A DNA stretch of 64,000 nucleotides from Serripes groenlandicus (taxonomy: Eukaryota > Mollusca > Bivalvia > Cardiida > Cardiidae), in assembly GCA_031761405.1 (NCBI GenBank), contig JASEVX010000010.1:33723322-33787321 (forward strand), in the 5' to 3' direction. Every line of letters starts with the position of its first letter. Within the stretch, counting starts at the first letter, position 1. Position numbers and translations under genes: made by a program. Below, in pieces: positions 10,524-21,837 of this stretch. The notes under the pieces are model-generated. The model had not been told where the DNA came from, did not search any database, and worked only from the letters and a program-made list of their open reading frames with translations.

Positions 10524-10671
10524 AATTAAGCGACTTTGAACATATTTGGTCAAAAAATAGAAAATCTCTGTAATTGAATGGATAACCTATGACTTAAAGT
10601 GGAAAACATTGTGGCAAATTGAGAAATTGCTTGTTTTGAGCAATTTCTTCTTTTGTCAATATGTTTTCAAA
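10524..10671 (-). mobile_element. TTAA-MITE, truncated
   Basis: Carries gcgactttgaacatatttgg, the core palindrome attgcttgttttgagcaat and cttttgtcaatatgttttca. Both TTAA ends are missing. Its right edge abuts an isolated satellite dyad (ttggcaaacatcacagg). Confidence 0.75.
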
Positions 10672-11464
10672 CGGTAGGCATACGTTGGCAAACATCACAG
10701 GTCACTTTTTATACTTTGTCAAACATCACAGGTCATTCTAATTTATGCAATGAAGTGGGAGGAGTTAAAACAATAATTGACAGGTGTCCCGTCTGTTTAC
10801 ACATATTATATCAGTTAAAGTTTATCGATGAAGTGTTTATAAATAGAAATGTAAACTACAAATGGAGGACTAACAAGGGAAATAACTTTTTTAAATTCTT
10901 ATTTCTTTTATTCGAAGTTTGAAGTCAAATTAAATAAAGATTTTTTAAAACGAATTTCAGAGAGGCCAATATTCTTTGCATCTTCTGAACCTTTATTAAG
11001 TACAGCACACGCCTCTTTATTTCGTATTATTGTACGTATGTTTTTTACAGATTTAACTTTTTAAATTAACCCCTGATGTTTGTCAACCAAAATAGTACGT
11101 TGACAAACACCACAGGACATTCTCCTTCAGTTCAATCTCTCAACACACATGTTCTAGTTGATGGCTTTGTGCATTGGGAAAATGCATTGCACGGCACGCA
11201 TGTGAACAGACCCTAAATACATTACATATGCGTAAAAATTACCCCTGGTGTTTGTCAACGTATAACTGAAACCAAAACTATACGTAAACATATGCGTGAA
11301 AATGACGCCTGGTGTTTGTCAACGTATAAAGTTAACACAAATTATACGTAACATCACAGGACATTCTCCTTCAGTTCAATATCTCCATACACTTATTCTA
11401 GATGATGGCTGTCTGTATGGGGGAAATACATTGTAGGAAACGAACTCGCATGCACAAATCACAT

Positions 11465-11681
11465 ATGAATGTATATTGTTTTATGGCGCATCGACAGCTA
11501 AGGTCATTTAGCGCGCAATTAAATATAATTATTCATGATCCCTGGGTAAACAAACCAGAACTAGGATAGAAGATGTGCCTTGCCCAAGGGCACTCCACCA
11601 TGACCGAATTGACGCGACTGGGGATCGAACCCTGTTTCGAAATCCCCGACGCTAACCACTCGACCACAGCGGATTCCACAA
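11465..11681 (-). mobile_element. tRNA-headed SINE, family S2, with 11-bp TSD
   Basis: On the minus strand the head reads GGAATCCGCTGTGGTCGAGT, then GGTTAGCGTCGGGG, with the B box GGTTCGATCCCC. This is a tRNA-like A box and B box. The sequence acaaatcacat occurs at 11454-11464 and 11682-11692, an 11-bp target duplication made inside a satellite unit. Confidence 0.88.
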
Positions 11682-13142
11682 ACAAATCACATGTACACAC
11701 GGACATATGAACATACCCTAAATACAAAACATGCATGAAAACAACCCTTGATGTTTGTCAACGTATACATTTCCCCAAAAACATACGTTGACAAATAGCA
11801 CATGACATTCTCCTTCAGTTCAATCTCTCCATACACTGATTCTAGTTGATGACTTTCTGCATGGGGGAAATGGATTGTAGGGCACGGTCTCGATTGAAAT
11901 TATCACATGTACACACGTACATATAAACTGACATTAAACGCATAATATATGCGTGAAAAAGACCCATGATGTTTGTCAACGTATAAATTTCACCAAAAAT
12001 ATACGTTGACAAACATCACATGACATTCTCCTTCAGTTCAATCTCTCCATACACTGATTCTAGTTGATGGCTTTCTGCATGGGGGAAATGCATTGTAGGG
12101 CACAGTCTGGATTGAAATAATCACATATATACACGTAAATATGAACTGACCTTAAACGCATAATATATGCGTGAAAAAGACCCCTGATGTTTGCCAACGT
12201 ATACATTTCACCAAAAATATACGTTGACAAACATCACAGGACATTCTCCTTCAGTTTAATCTCTCCATGCACTAATTCTAGATTGTGCTTTTAATACATG
12301 GGGGAAATGCATTATAGGGCACAAACACGTATACAATGATCACAAACACATTAACATATGACCAGACCCCAAAAACATAGCATGCATGAAAACGACCCCT
12401 GATGTTTGTCAACGTATAAATTGCACCGAAGATATACACTGAAAAACATCACAGGATATTCTACTTCAGTTCTATCTCTCAATACACTGATTCTAGATTG
12501 TGGCTTTATGCATGGGGGAATTGCATTATTGTGCACAAACCAGACCCCAAATACATAGCATGCATGAAAACGACCCCTGATGTATGTCAACGTATAAATT
12601 TCACCAAAAATAAACATTGACAAACATCACAGGACATTCTACTTCAGTTCAATCTCTCAATACACTGATTCAAACGTCGGAAAGAAAGTTTGCCCATATG
12701 CGTGAAAACGACCCCTAATGTTTGCGAACGTATAAATTTCACCAAAAATATACGTTGACAAACATCACAGGACATTCTCCTTCGGTTCACTATCTCTATA
12801 CACTGATTTTCGTTGATGGCTTTATGTATGAAGAAATACATTGTAGGGCACGAACACTTATAAAATGATCATATTTACACATATATGTACATATAACCAG
12901 ACCCTAAATACCTACCATGTGTGAAAACGACTACTGATTTTTGTCAACGTATAACATGACAAACATCACATGTCATTCTCCTCCAGTTGAATCTCTCTAT
13001 ACCCCGATTCTAGTTAACGGCTTTCTGTGTGTGGGAAACGCATTGCAGGGCACGAACAAGTAGGAATTAATTACAAAGAAACATGTACTTATGTGTGCAA
13101 ATGATCCCTGACGTTTGTCAGAGTATAAACACCAAAACATAC

Positions 13143-13316
13143 TGTAACGGGAACGGGGTATAGGTTTAAATATCACTTTTACGGCTTTGTCGTAGAAGCC
13201 GGCTTTTATAGCAACGTTGGTAGAGTGGTATACCTTTCGTTTAAGTTAAGCAACGTTCATCGCAGTTAGTACCTGGATGGATGACCCGCGATGGCGTTAG
13301 GGCGGTGCACGTTACA
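13143..13316 (+). mobile_element. 5S-rRNA-like insert in satellite
   Basis: Contains AGTTAAGCAACG (13244) and GTTAGTACCTGGATGG (13265) followed by ATGACC. These match the internal control region of 5S rRNA genes (box A and box C). The remainder does not match a full 5S gene in order. The insert starts TGTAACGG and ends GCACGTTACA, giving short inverted ends. It replaces the normal unit junction, so it is an insertion: a 5S-derived retroposon head or a pseudogene. Confidence 0.7.
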
Positions 13317-14046
13317 ATACAAAGACAAACATCACAGGACATTATACTTCAGTTCAATATATCCATACATTCTTAGGTTCTAGGTGATGACTTTGTTCGC
13401 GTATTCATAGGAGAAATGTATTGTATGGCGTACACTTATCAAATGTTCACATATAAACACATTCTGGTGAACATATCCCAAATACACAACATGCGTGAAA
13501 ATGACCCCTGATGTTTGTCAAGGTATACAGCACTCAACAATATACGTTGAAAAACATCACAGGAGATTGTACTTCAGTTTAAGCTTTTCGTAGATGGCTT
13601 TCTTCGTGGAGGAAATGTATTTAAGGGCGCGTACACGTGTGACATGATCACATAAACACACATACTAATGAACATATACCAAATTCATGTCATTCATAAA
13701 AAATGACCCCTTATCTTTGTCAGCGTATAACACCAATGATATACACTGGCAAACATCCCAGGATTTTTTACTTCAGTTCAATCTCTTCAAACACTGATCC
13801 TCGTAGATGGCTTTCTGCATTCGTATTGTAGTCCGCGTACACAAAGGAAATGATCACATTTATAAACATACCTATGAACATACCTATGAACATATCTTAA
13901 ATACATCACAGGCGTGAAAGTTACCCGTGATGTTTGTCAATATATAACCCTCACCCAAAATATACGTTGACAAACATCACAGGACATTCTACTTCAGTTC
14001 AATCTCTCTATACACATGTTCTAGTTGATTGCTTTTTTATTGATTT

Positions 14047-14069
14047 GGGGGGGGGGGGGGGGGGGGGGG
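14047..14069. repeat. Homopolymer (G)23 in satellite unit
   Basis: A run of 23 G sits where other units read CATGGGGGAAATGCATTG. It mirrors the poly-C tract at 19820 in the other arm. Confidence 0.95.
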
Positions 14070-14619
14070 TTACTGTAGGGCGCATACACGTATGGAATTA
14101 TCATATCTACATACGTACTTATTTATGATAAGACCCTAAATACATAACATGCGTGCGTAAAAAATACCCCTGATGATTGTTATGTCACCAAAATTGTACG
14201 TTGACAAACATCACAGGACATTCTACTTCGAGTCGATTTCTCCAAACACATATTCTAGTTGATGGCCTTCTTCCCGGTGGAAATGTAATTAAGGGCGCGT
14301 ACACACATATGAAAGGATCATATATATATACAAAGATTCTGGTGAACAGACCCTAAATATATATCATGCAAAAAAATGACAACTTGTGTTTGTCAAAGTA
14401 TAAAACTCAAAGATATACGTTGAAAAACATCACAGGACATTTTTCTTCAGTTCAATCTCTCCATACATAGATTCTTGTTGATGGCTTTCTGCATGGGGGA
14501 ATTGTATTGAAGGACACGAACACATATGCAATGATCACATATTCATTCAAACTTGTGAATAGACCCCAAATTCGTTTTATGCATGACAATGCCCTCTGAT
14601 GTTTTTCATGTGTAATGTG

Positions 14620-16920
14620 ATGTTTGTCAACGTATATTTTTGGTTTACGTTATACTTTGACAAACATCAGTGGTCATTTCAAAGTTTTAACTAGAAACAG
14701 TGTATATAGATATTGATCTGAAGGAGAATTACCTGTGATGTTTGTCAACGTATATATTTGGTTTACGTTATACTTTGACAAACATCAGTGGTCATTTCAA
14801 AGTTTTAACTAGAAACAGTGTATATAGATATTGATCTGAAGGAGAATTACCTGTGATGTTTGTCAACGTATATATTTGGTTTACGTTATACTTTGACAAA
14901 CATCAGGGGTCATTTCAAGTCAACGTATATATTTGGTTTACGTTATACTTTGACAAACATCAGTGGTCATTTCAAAGTTTTAACTAGAAACAGTGTATAT
15001 AGATATTGATCTGAAGGAGAATTACCTGTGATGTTTGTCAACGTATATATTTGGTTTACGTTATACTTTGACAAACATCAGGGGTCATTTCAAAGCTTTA
15101 CCTAGAAACAGTGTATGGAGATATTGGTCTGAAGGAGAATGACCTATGATGTTTGTCAACGTATATATTTGGTTTACGTTATACTTTGACAAACATCAGA
15201 GGTCATTTCAAAGCTTTACCTAGAAACAGTGTATGGAGATATTGATCTGAAAGAGAATTACCTGTGATGTTTGTCAACGTATAGTTTTAGTTTACGTTAT
15301 ACTTTGACAAACATCAGAGGTCAGTTCAAAGCCAAGCTTTACATAGATACAGTGTATAAAGATATTGATCTGAAGGAGAATGTCCTGTGATGTTTGTCAA
15401 CGTACAGTTTTGGTGAAATGTATACTTTGACAAACATCAGATGTCATTTCAAAGTTTTACCTAGAAACAGTGTCTGGAGATATTGATCTGAAGGAGAATT
15501 ACCTGTGATGTTTGTCAACGTATATATTTGGTTTACGTCATACTTTGACAAACATCAGAGGTCATTTCCAAGCTTTACCTAGAAACAGTGTCTGGAGATA
15601 TTGATCTGAAGGAGAATTACCTGTGATGTTTGTCAACGTATATATTTGGTTTACGTTATACTTTGACAAACATCAGGGGTCATTTCAAAGCTTTACCTAG
15701 AAACAGTGAATGGAGATATTCATCTGAAGGGGAATGACCTGTGATGTTTGTCAACGTATAGTTTGGTTTACGTTATACTTTGACAAACATCAGAGGTCAT
15801 TTCAAAGCTTTACCTAGAAACAGTGTCTGGAGATATTGATCTGAAGGAGAATTACCTGTGATGTTTGTCAACGTATATATTTGGTTTACGTCATACTTTG
15901 ACAAACATCAGAGGTCATTTCCAAGCTTTACCTAGAAACAGTTTATGGAGATATTGATCTGAATGAGAATTACCTGTGATGTTTGTCAACGTATAGTTTT
16001 GGTTTACGTTATACTTTGACAAACATCAGGGGTCATTTCCAAGCTTTACCTAGAAACAGTGTATGGAGATATTGATCTGAAGGAGAATGACCTGTGATGT
16101 TTGTCAACGTATAGTTTTGGTTTACGTTATACTTTGACAAACATCAGAGGTCATTTCCAAGCTTTACCTAGAAACAGTGTATGGAGATATTGATCTGAAG
16201 GAGAATGACCTGTGATGTTTGTCAACGTATAGTTTTGGTTTACGTTATACTTTGACAAACATCAGGGGTCATTTCCAAGCTTTACCTAGAAACAGTGTAT
16301 GGAGATATTGATCTGAAGGAGAATGACTTGTGATGTTTGTCAACGTATAGTTTTGGTTTACGTTATACTTTGACAAACATCAGAGGTCATTTCCAAGCTT
16401 TACCTAGAAACAGTGTATGGAGATATTGATCTGAAGGAGAATGACCTGTGATGTTTGTCAACGTATAATTTTGGTTTACATTATACTTTGACAAACATCA
16501 GAGGTCATTTCAAAGTTTGACCTAGAAACAGTGTATATAGATATTGATCTGAAGGAGAATTACCTGTGATGTTTGTCAACGTATATATTTGGTTTACGTT
16601 ATACTTTGACAAACATCAGGGGTCATTTCAAAGCTTTACCTAGAAACAGTGTATGGAGATATTGATCTGAAGGAGAATGACCTGTGATGTTTGTCAACGT
16701 ATAGTTTTGGTTTACGTTATATTTTGACAAACATCAGAGGTCATTTCAAAGCTTTACATAGAAACAGTGTATGGAGATATTGATCTGAAGGAGAATAACC
16801 TGTGATGTTTGTCAACGTATAATTTTGGTTTACGTTATACTTTTACAAACGTCAGGGGTCAATTTCAATGCTTTACCTAGAAACACTGTATGGAGATATT
16901 CACCTGAAGGAGAATGTCCT
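14620..16920 (+). repeat. Satellite, central block of 118-bp subunits
   Basis: About 19-20 highly similar 118-bp units, for example 14731 to 14849. Each has TGTGATGTTTGTCAACGTAT, then TATACTTTGACAAACATCAG (an imperfect dyad), then CTAGAAACAGTGTATGGAG and ATTGATCTGAAGGAGAAT. They lack the roughly 100-bp segment (ttatgtatttagggtctg to tgcatttccccc) of the long units. Low divergence suggests recent local amplification. One partial unit begins at about 14919. Confidence 0.93.
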
Positions 16921-19900
16921 GTGATGTTTGTCAACGTATTGCTTTGGTTTACTTCATACGTTGGTAAACACCAGGGGTAATCTCCACGCATATGTTGTCT
17001 ACTTAGGATCTGTTAATATATACGTGTGTATATGTGATCGTTTCATACGTGTTCGTGCCCTACAATGCATTTCCCCGATACAGAAAGCCATTAACTAGAA
17101 TAAGTGAATGTCCTGTGATGTTTGTCAACGTATATATTTGGTTAACTGTATACGTTGACAAACATCAGGGGTCATTTTTACGCATTTTATGTATTTAGGG
17201 TTTGTTCATAAGTACGTGTCTATATATGATCCTTTTTTTACGTGTTCGTGCCTTATAATGCATTTTCCTCATGCAGAAAGCCATCGACTACAATCAGTGT
17301 ATGGAGAGATTGAGCTGAAGCAGAATGTCCTGTGATGTTTGTCAACGTATATTTCTGGTGAAATTTATACGTTGACAAACATCAGAGGTCGTTTTCATGC
17401 ATGTTATGTATTAAGGGTCTGGTCATAGATACATGTGTATATGTGATCATTGTATACGTGTTCGTGCCCTACAATGCATTTCCCCCATGAAGAAAGCCGT
17501 CAACTAGTAATCAGTGTATGGAGACATTGAACTGAAGGAGAATGTCCTGTGATGTTTGTCAACGTATAGTTTTGGTTCATAAGTACGTGTGTATAATTTG
17601 GTGATCATTGTATACCTGTTCGTGCCCTACAAAGCATTGCCAACATACAGAAAGCCAACAACTAGAATCAGTGTATGGAGAGATGGGAGAGATTGAACTG
17701 AAGGAGAATGTCCTGTGATGTTTGGCAACGTATAGTTTTGGTTAACTCTATACGTGGCCAAACCGGGCAAACATCAGGGGTCATTTTCACGCATAAGTTA
17801 TGTATTTAGGGTCTGTGAATATGTACGTGTGTATATGTGATAATTAAATACGAGTTCGTGCCCTACAATGCATTTCCCTGACCTTCCTCTAGAATCAGTG
17901 TATAGAGAGATTGATCTGAAGAGAATGTCCTGTGATGTTTGTCAACGTATATCTTTTGGTGTATTTTTTACGTTGACAAACATCAGGAGTCGTTTGTATG
18001 CATGATAAGTATTTAGGGTTTGTTCATAAGTATATATGTGATCATCTCACACGTGTTCGTGCCCTCCAATGCATTTCCTCCATGCAGAAGGCCATTAACT
18101 AGAATCAGTGTAAGGAGAGATTGATCTGAAGAAAATGTCCTGTGATGTTTGTCAACGTATATTTTTGGTGAAATTTATACGGTGACAAACATCAGGGGTC
18201 GTTTTCATGCAAGATTTGTATTTAGGGTCTGGTCCAAAGTACTTGTGTATATCTGATCATTGTATACCTGTTCGTGTCGTACAATGTATTTCCCCCATGT
18301 AGAAAGCCATCAACTAGAATCAGTGTATGGAGGGATTCAACTGAAGGAGAATGTCCACTGATGTTTGTCAACGTATATATATTTGGTGAAATGTATACGT
18401 TGACAAACATCAGGGGTCGTTTTTATGCATGATATGTATTTAGGGTCTGTTCATAAGTACGTGTGTATATCTGATCATTTTATACCTGTTCGTGCCCTAT
18501 AATGCATTTCACCCAAGCATAAAGTCATCAACTAGAATCAGTATGTGGTGGGATTGAACTGAAGGAGAATGTCCTGTGATGTTTGTCAACGTATAGTTTT
18601 GGTGAAATGTATACGTTGAGAAATGATGTTTGTCAACGTATTGCTTTGGTTTTAATTTATACGTTGGCAAACATCAGGGGTTTATTTCCACGCATACGTT
18701 GTGTACTTAGGGTCTGTTAATATGTACGTGTGTATATGTGATCGTTTCATACGTGTTCGTGCCATACAATGCATTTCCCCGATACAGAAAGCCATTAACT
18801 AGAATCAGTGTATGGAGATATTGAACTGGAGGAGAATGTCCTGTGATGTTTGTCAACGTATATATTTGGTTAACTGTATACGTTGACAAACATCAGGGGT
18901 CATTTTTACGCATTTTATGTATTTAGGGTTTGTTCATAAGTATGTGTCTATATATGATCATTTTTTTACGTGTTCGTTCCTTACAATGCATTTTCCTAAT
19001 GCAGAAAGCCATCCACTACAATCAGTGTATGGAGAGATTGAGCTGAAGCAAAATGTCCTGTGATGTTTGTCAACGTATATTTTTCGTGAAATATATACGT
19101 TGACAAACATCAGAGGTCGTTTTCATGCATGTTATGTATTAAGGGTCTGGTCATAGATACATGTGTATATGTGATCATTGTATACGTGTTCGTGCCCCAC
19201 AATGCATTTCCCCCGTGAAGAAAGCCGTCAACTAGTAATCGGTGTATGGAGACATTGAACCGAAAGAGAATGTCCTGTGATGTTTATCAACGTATAGTTT
19301 TGGGTCATACATAAGTACGGACCACATAAGTACGTGTGTATAATTATGTGATCATTGTATACCTGTTCGTGCCCTACAAAGCATTTCCCCCATGCAAAAA
19401 GCCGTCAACTAGAGCCAGTGTATGGAGAGATGGGAGAGATGGAACTGAAGAAAAAATGTCCTGTGTTGTTTGGCAACGTATAGTTTTAGTTAACTCTATA
19501 CGTGGACAAACATCAGGGGTCATTTTCACGCATAAGTTATGTATTTAGGGTCTGTGAATATGTGCGTGTGTATATGTGATAATTTCATACGAGTTCGTGC
19601 CCTACAGTGCATTTCCCAGACCTTCCTCTAGAATCAGTGTATAGAGAGATTGAACTGAAGGAGAATGTCCTTGTGATGTTTGTCAACGTATATTTTTGGT
19701 GAAATTTATACGTTGACAAACATCAGAGGTTGGTTTCATGCATGATATGTATTTAGGGTCTGGTCATAAGTACGTGTGTATATGTGATAATGGTATACGT
19801 GTTCCTGCCCTACAATGCACCCCCCCCCCCCCCCCCCCCCCTTCCCCCCCGTAATGCAGAAAGCCACCAACTATAATTAGTGTATAGAGAGATTGTGTTG

Positions 19901-20386
19901 TTTTGGTTAACTGTATACGTTGACAAACACCAGGGGTCATTTTTACGCATATATGTTATGTATTTAGGGTGTGTTTATATGTACATGGTTATATGTGATT
20001 ATTGCATATTTATGAGTGCCGTAGAATGAATTTCCCCCATGCAGAAAGTCATCAACTAGAATCATTATATGGAGATATTGAACTGAAGTAGAATGTCATG
20101 TGATGGTTGTCATCGTATATCTTTGGTTAATTGTATACGTTGACAAACATCCGGGGTAATTTTCACGCATGTTATGTAATTAGGGTCTGTTCATAAGTAT
20201 GTGATACTTTCATACGTGAATGTGCCTCATAATTCATTATCCCAATGAAAAAACCATCGACTAGAACTTGTGTATGGAGAGATTGAACTTAAACAGAATT
20301 TCCTCAGATGGTTGTCAACGTATATATCTTTGTGATATTTATATGTTGTCAATCATCAGAGTTCATTTGCATGCATGATATAATTA
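16920..20386 (+). repeat. Satellite array, right arm (about 217-bp units, plus orientation)
   Basis: About 16 long units in the + direction, the reverse complement of 11066-14620. The dyad TGTCCTGTGATGTTTGTCAA recurs at 17111 region, 17328 and 17545, giving a 217-bp period. A higher-order repeat of about 1.7 kb is visible: the variants TATTGCTTTGGTTT (16938 and 18639) and GACCTTCCTCTAGAATCAGT (about 17880 and 19618) recur in the same order. Confidence 0.92.
19820..19850. repeat. Homopolymer (C)22TT(C)7 in satellite unit
   Basis: The tract replaces the usual tacaatgcatttccccc segment of the unit, just before atgcagaaagcc. Confidence 0.95.
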
Positions 20387-20388
20387 TT

Positions 20389-21410
20389 AGTCGCCGGGCA
20401 GAAGCCCGCGACTTCTATTTTTAATAGGTTTTCGGAAATCACACGGGAGGGCGGCTTATTATTAGAAAGAAACAAATCTAGATGATTTGAACATATTACA
20501 ATTGTGGTTGTTTACGAACACTAATAAATGACACATCTAAAATGAAATAAATATTCCGATTTTTTAATGTTTGCAGTTTTTTTTATTTCACTCGCATTTA
20601 AGTTTTTTGTCTTATTTACGAAGACAAAAGTGGTCCCTTCAAGACGTGAACCAACACCCCCTAATGCAGACTCTTATGTGTCATCATTGAGGTCAATTTC
20701 GGATTCTCCTTTTAATAGCAATTTTAACTTACTAAATGTTGTTTTCATGTTCAAAGAGATGTCTTGATTTGTGTAGAATTCATTTAATAATGTTAATCCA
20801 TGAATATCTAAAGTAGGAACTGTTTCTAAGCTAAATATAGACCCTATTCTGTTGTGTAGTTTCGTGACCTTTAACATCGATTTTCGCGCATGCGCATTTC
20901 GATATGAAAAAGCGAGTGATATTATTTTATTTTAGACAAGTACAAGACGAATGTTTGACGCAAAGCGTCAAAGAGAAGCCGCAATATTTCGTTGTACATG
21001 TAGAAATAAGAAAAAAAGAACATTTTTAAATTCACAAACAATAGAACAATTTAAACTGTAGACGGTAATGCTGATATATTTCTCCTTTTAAAGACTTTTG
21101 TGTTTTTTTCAAATTACCTCCCTTTAAAGCAATACCAGGATATTTACCTTGTGATTCGAATAAGATTGACAAACATTGAAATTATATGAATGAATACTAT
21201 TATTTAAATAAGTAACAACAGCAAAATTAAATTAAAGCCAAGATAAATGTGTACACATTTCGTTAATTTTTTATAGATACCCTAATGTATAGGTATGAAT
21301 ATAAAATTTATAAGCAAATGTTTGAATAGTCTAAGGAAAGTCAAGAATACATAAATAAATCAATGCAGTCTTTTCCGGCGACATTGATGCCTTGCATCAA
21401 CTTTCTCTTG
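20389..21410 (+). mobile_element. Helitron/Helentron-like non-autonomous element, copy 1
   Basis: The 5' end is the hairpin AGTCG-CGGGC/GCCCG-CGACT. The 3' end is the hairpin TTGATGC-CTT-GCATCAA followed by CTTTCTCTTG. A second copy at 33143-34680 shares both ends. It sits in the middle of a satellite unit: catgcatgatataattatt on the left and the gcgccctacagtacatttcc segment on the right, with no target duplication and T on both sides. This fits T|T insertion of Helentron-type elements. No Rep/helicase frame is visible. Confidence 0.65.
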
Positions 21411-21525
21411 TTTGCATCTGTTAACCAGTATGGGTGTAGGTGTATGTATACATGTATGCGCCCTACAGTACATTTCCCTCGCGGAGAAAATCAGCAATTA
21501 TAACCTGTGAATGGAGAATACTGAG
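21411..21525 (+). repeat. Satellite remnant beyond the Helitron-like insertion
   Basis: GCGCCCTACAGTACATTTCC and CCTGTGAATGGAGAATA match the long satellite unit and continue the unit interrupted at 20388. The array therefore extends to about 21.5 kb. Confidence 0.75.
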
Positions 21526-21663
21526 ATATGGACTCTTAAACTCTAACCATAATTTATAAGTAAAGAAACAACAATGCAATACATGTAAGTTTAAACTTAT
21601 TCATTTAACATCGATTGCGAAACAAGCTTTAAGCTCGGCGTCTGCTTCATGGATTCCTAACCA

Positions 21664-21831
21664 GGCCCTGAAACTATAAAACTTTTAAAACGTGCTCCAT
21701 GCTCAGAAATGAACTCCATGCTCCAAATAAGGCTTTTGATTGGTCAATTTGGAGAACGAATTTGCTTCTGGCCAAACAGATACTTGAGCACAAATTCTGA
21801 GCACAGATTAAAATTTTATAGTTTCGGACCC
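21664..21831. mobile_element. Short fold-back element (MITE-like)
   Basis: CTGAAACTATAAAACTTTTA on the left pairs with AAAATTTTATAGTTTCGG on the right, and internal gctcagaa/ttctgagc also pair. About 168 bp in all, no ORF, target duplication unclear. Confidence 0.65.
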
Positions 21832-21837
21832 AGTACT

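Larger units (their letters stand above)
11066..14620 (-). repeat. Satellite array, left arm (about 217-bp units, minus orientation)
   Basis: About 16 diverged units run from the CCCCTGATGTTTGTCAACG dyad through (minus strand) the 'gcagaaagccatcaactaga' block to the next dyad GTTGACAAACATCACAGGAC. Each unit carries inverted half-sites TGTTTGTCAACG and CGTTGACAAACA. The arm reads in the opposite direction to the array beyond 14620. It is interrupted by a SINE (11465-11681) and a 5S-like insert (13143-13316). No frame is conserved between units. Confidence 0.92.

Noticed and set aside
13143..13316. Functional 5S rRNA gene
   Set aside because: Only the internal control region matches; the 5' and 3' parts that form helix I are not recognisable.
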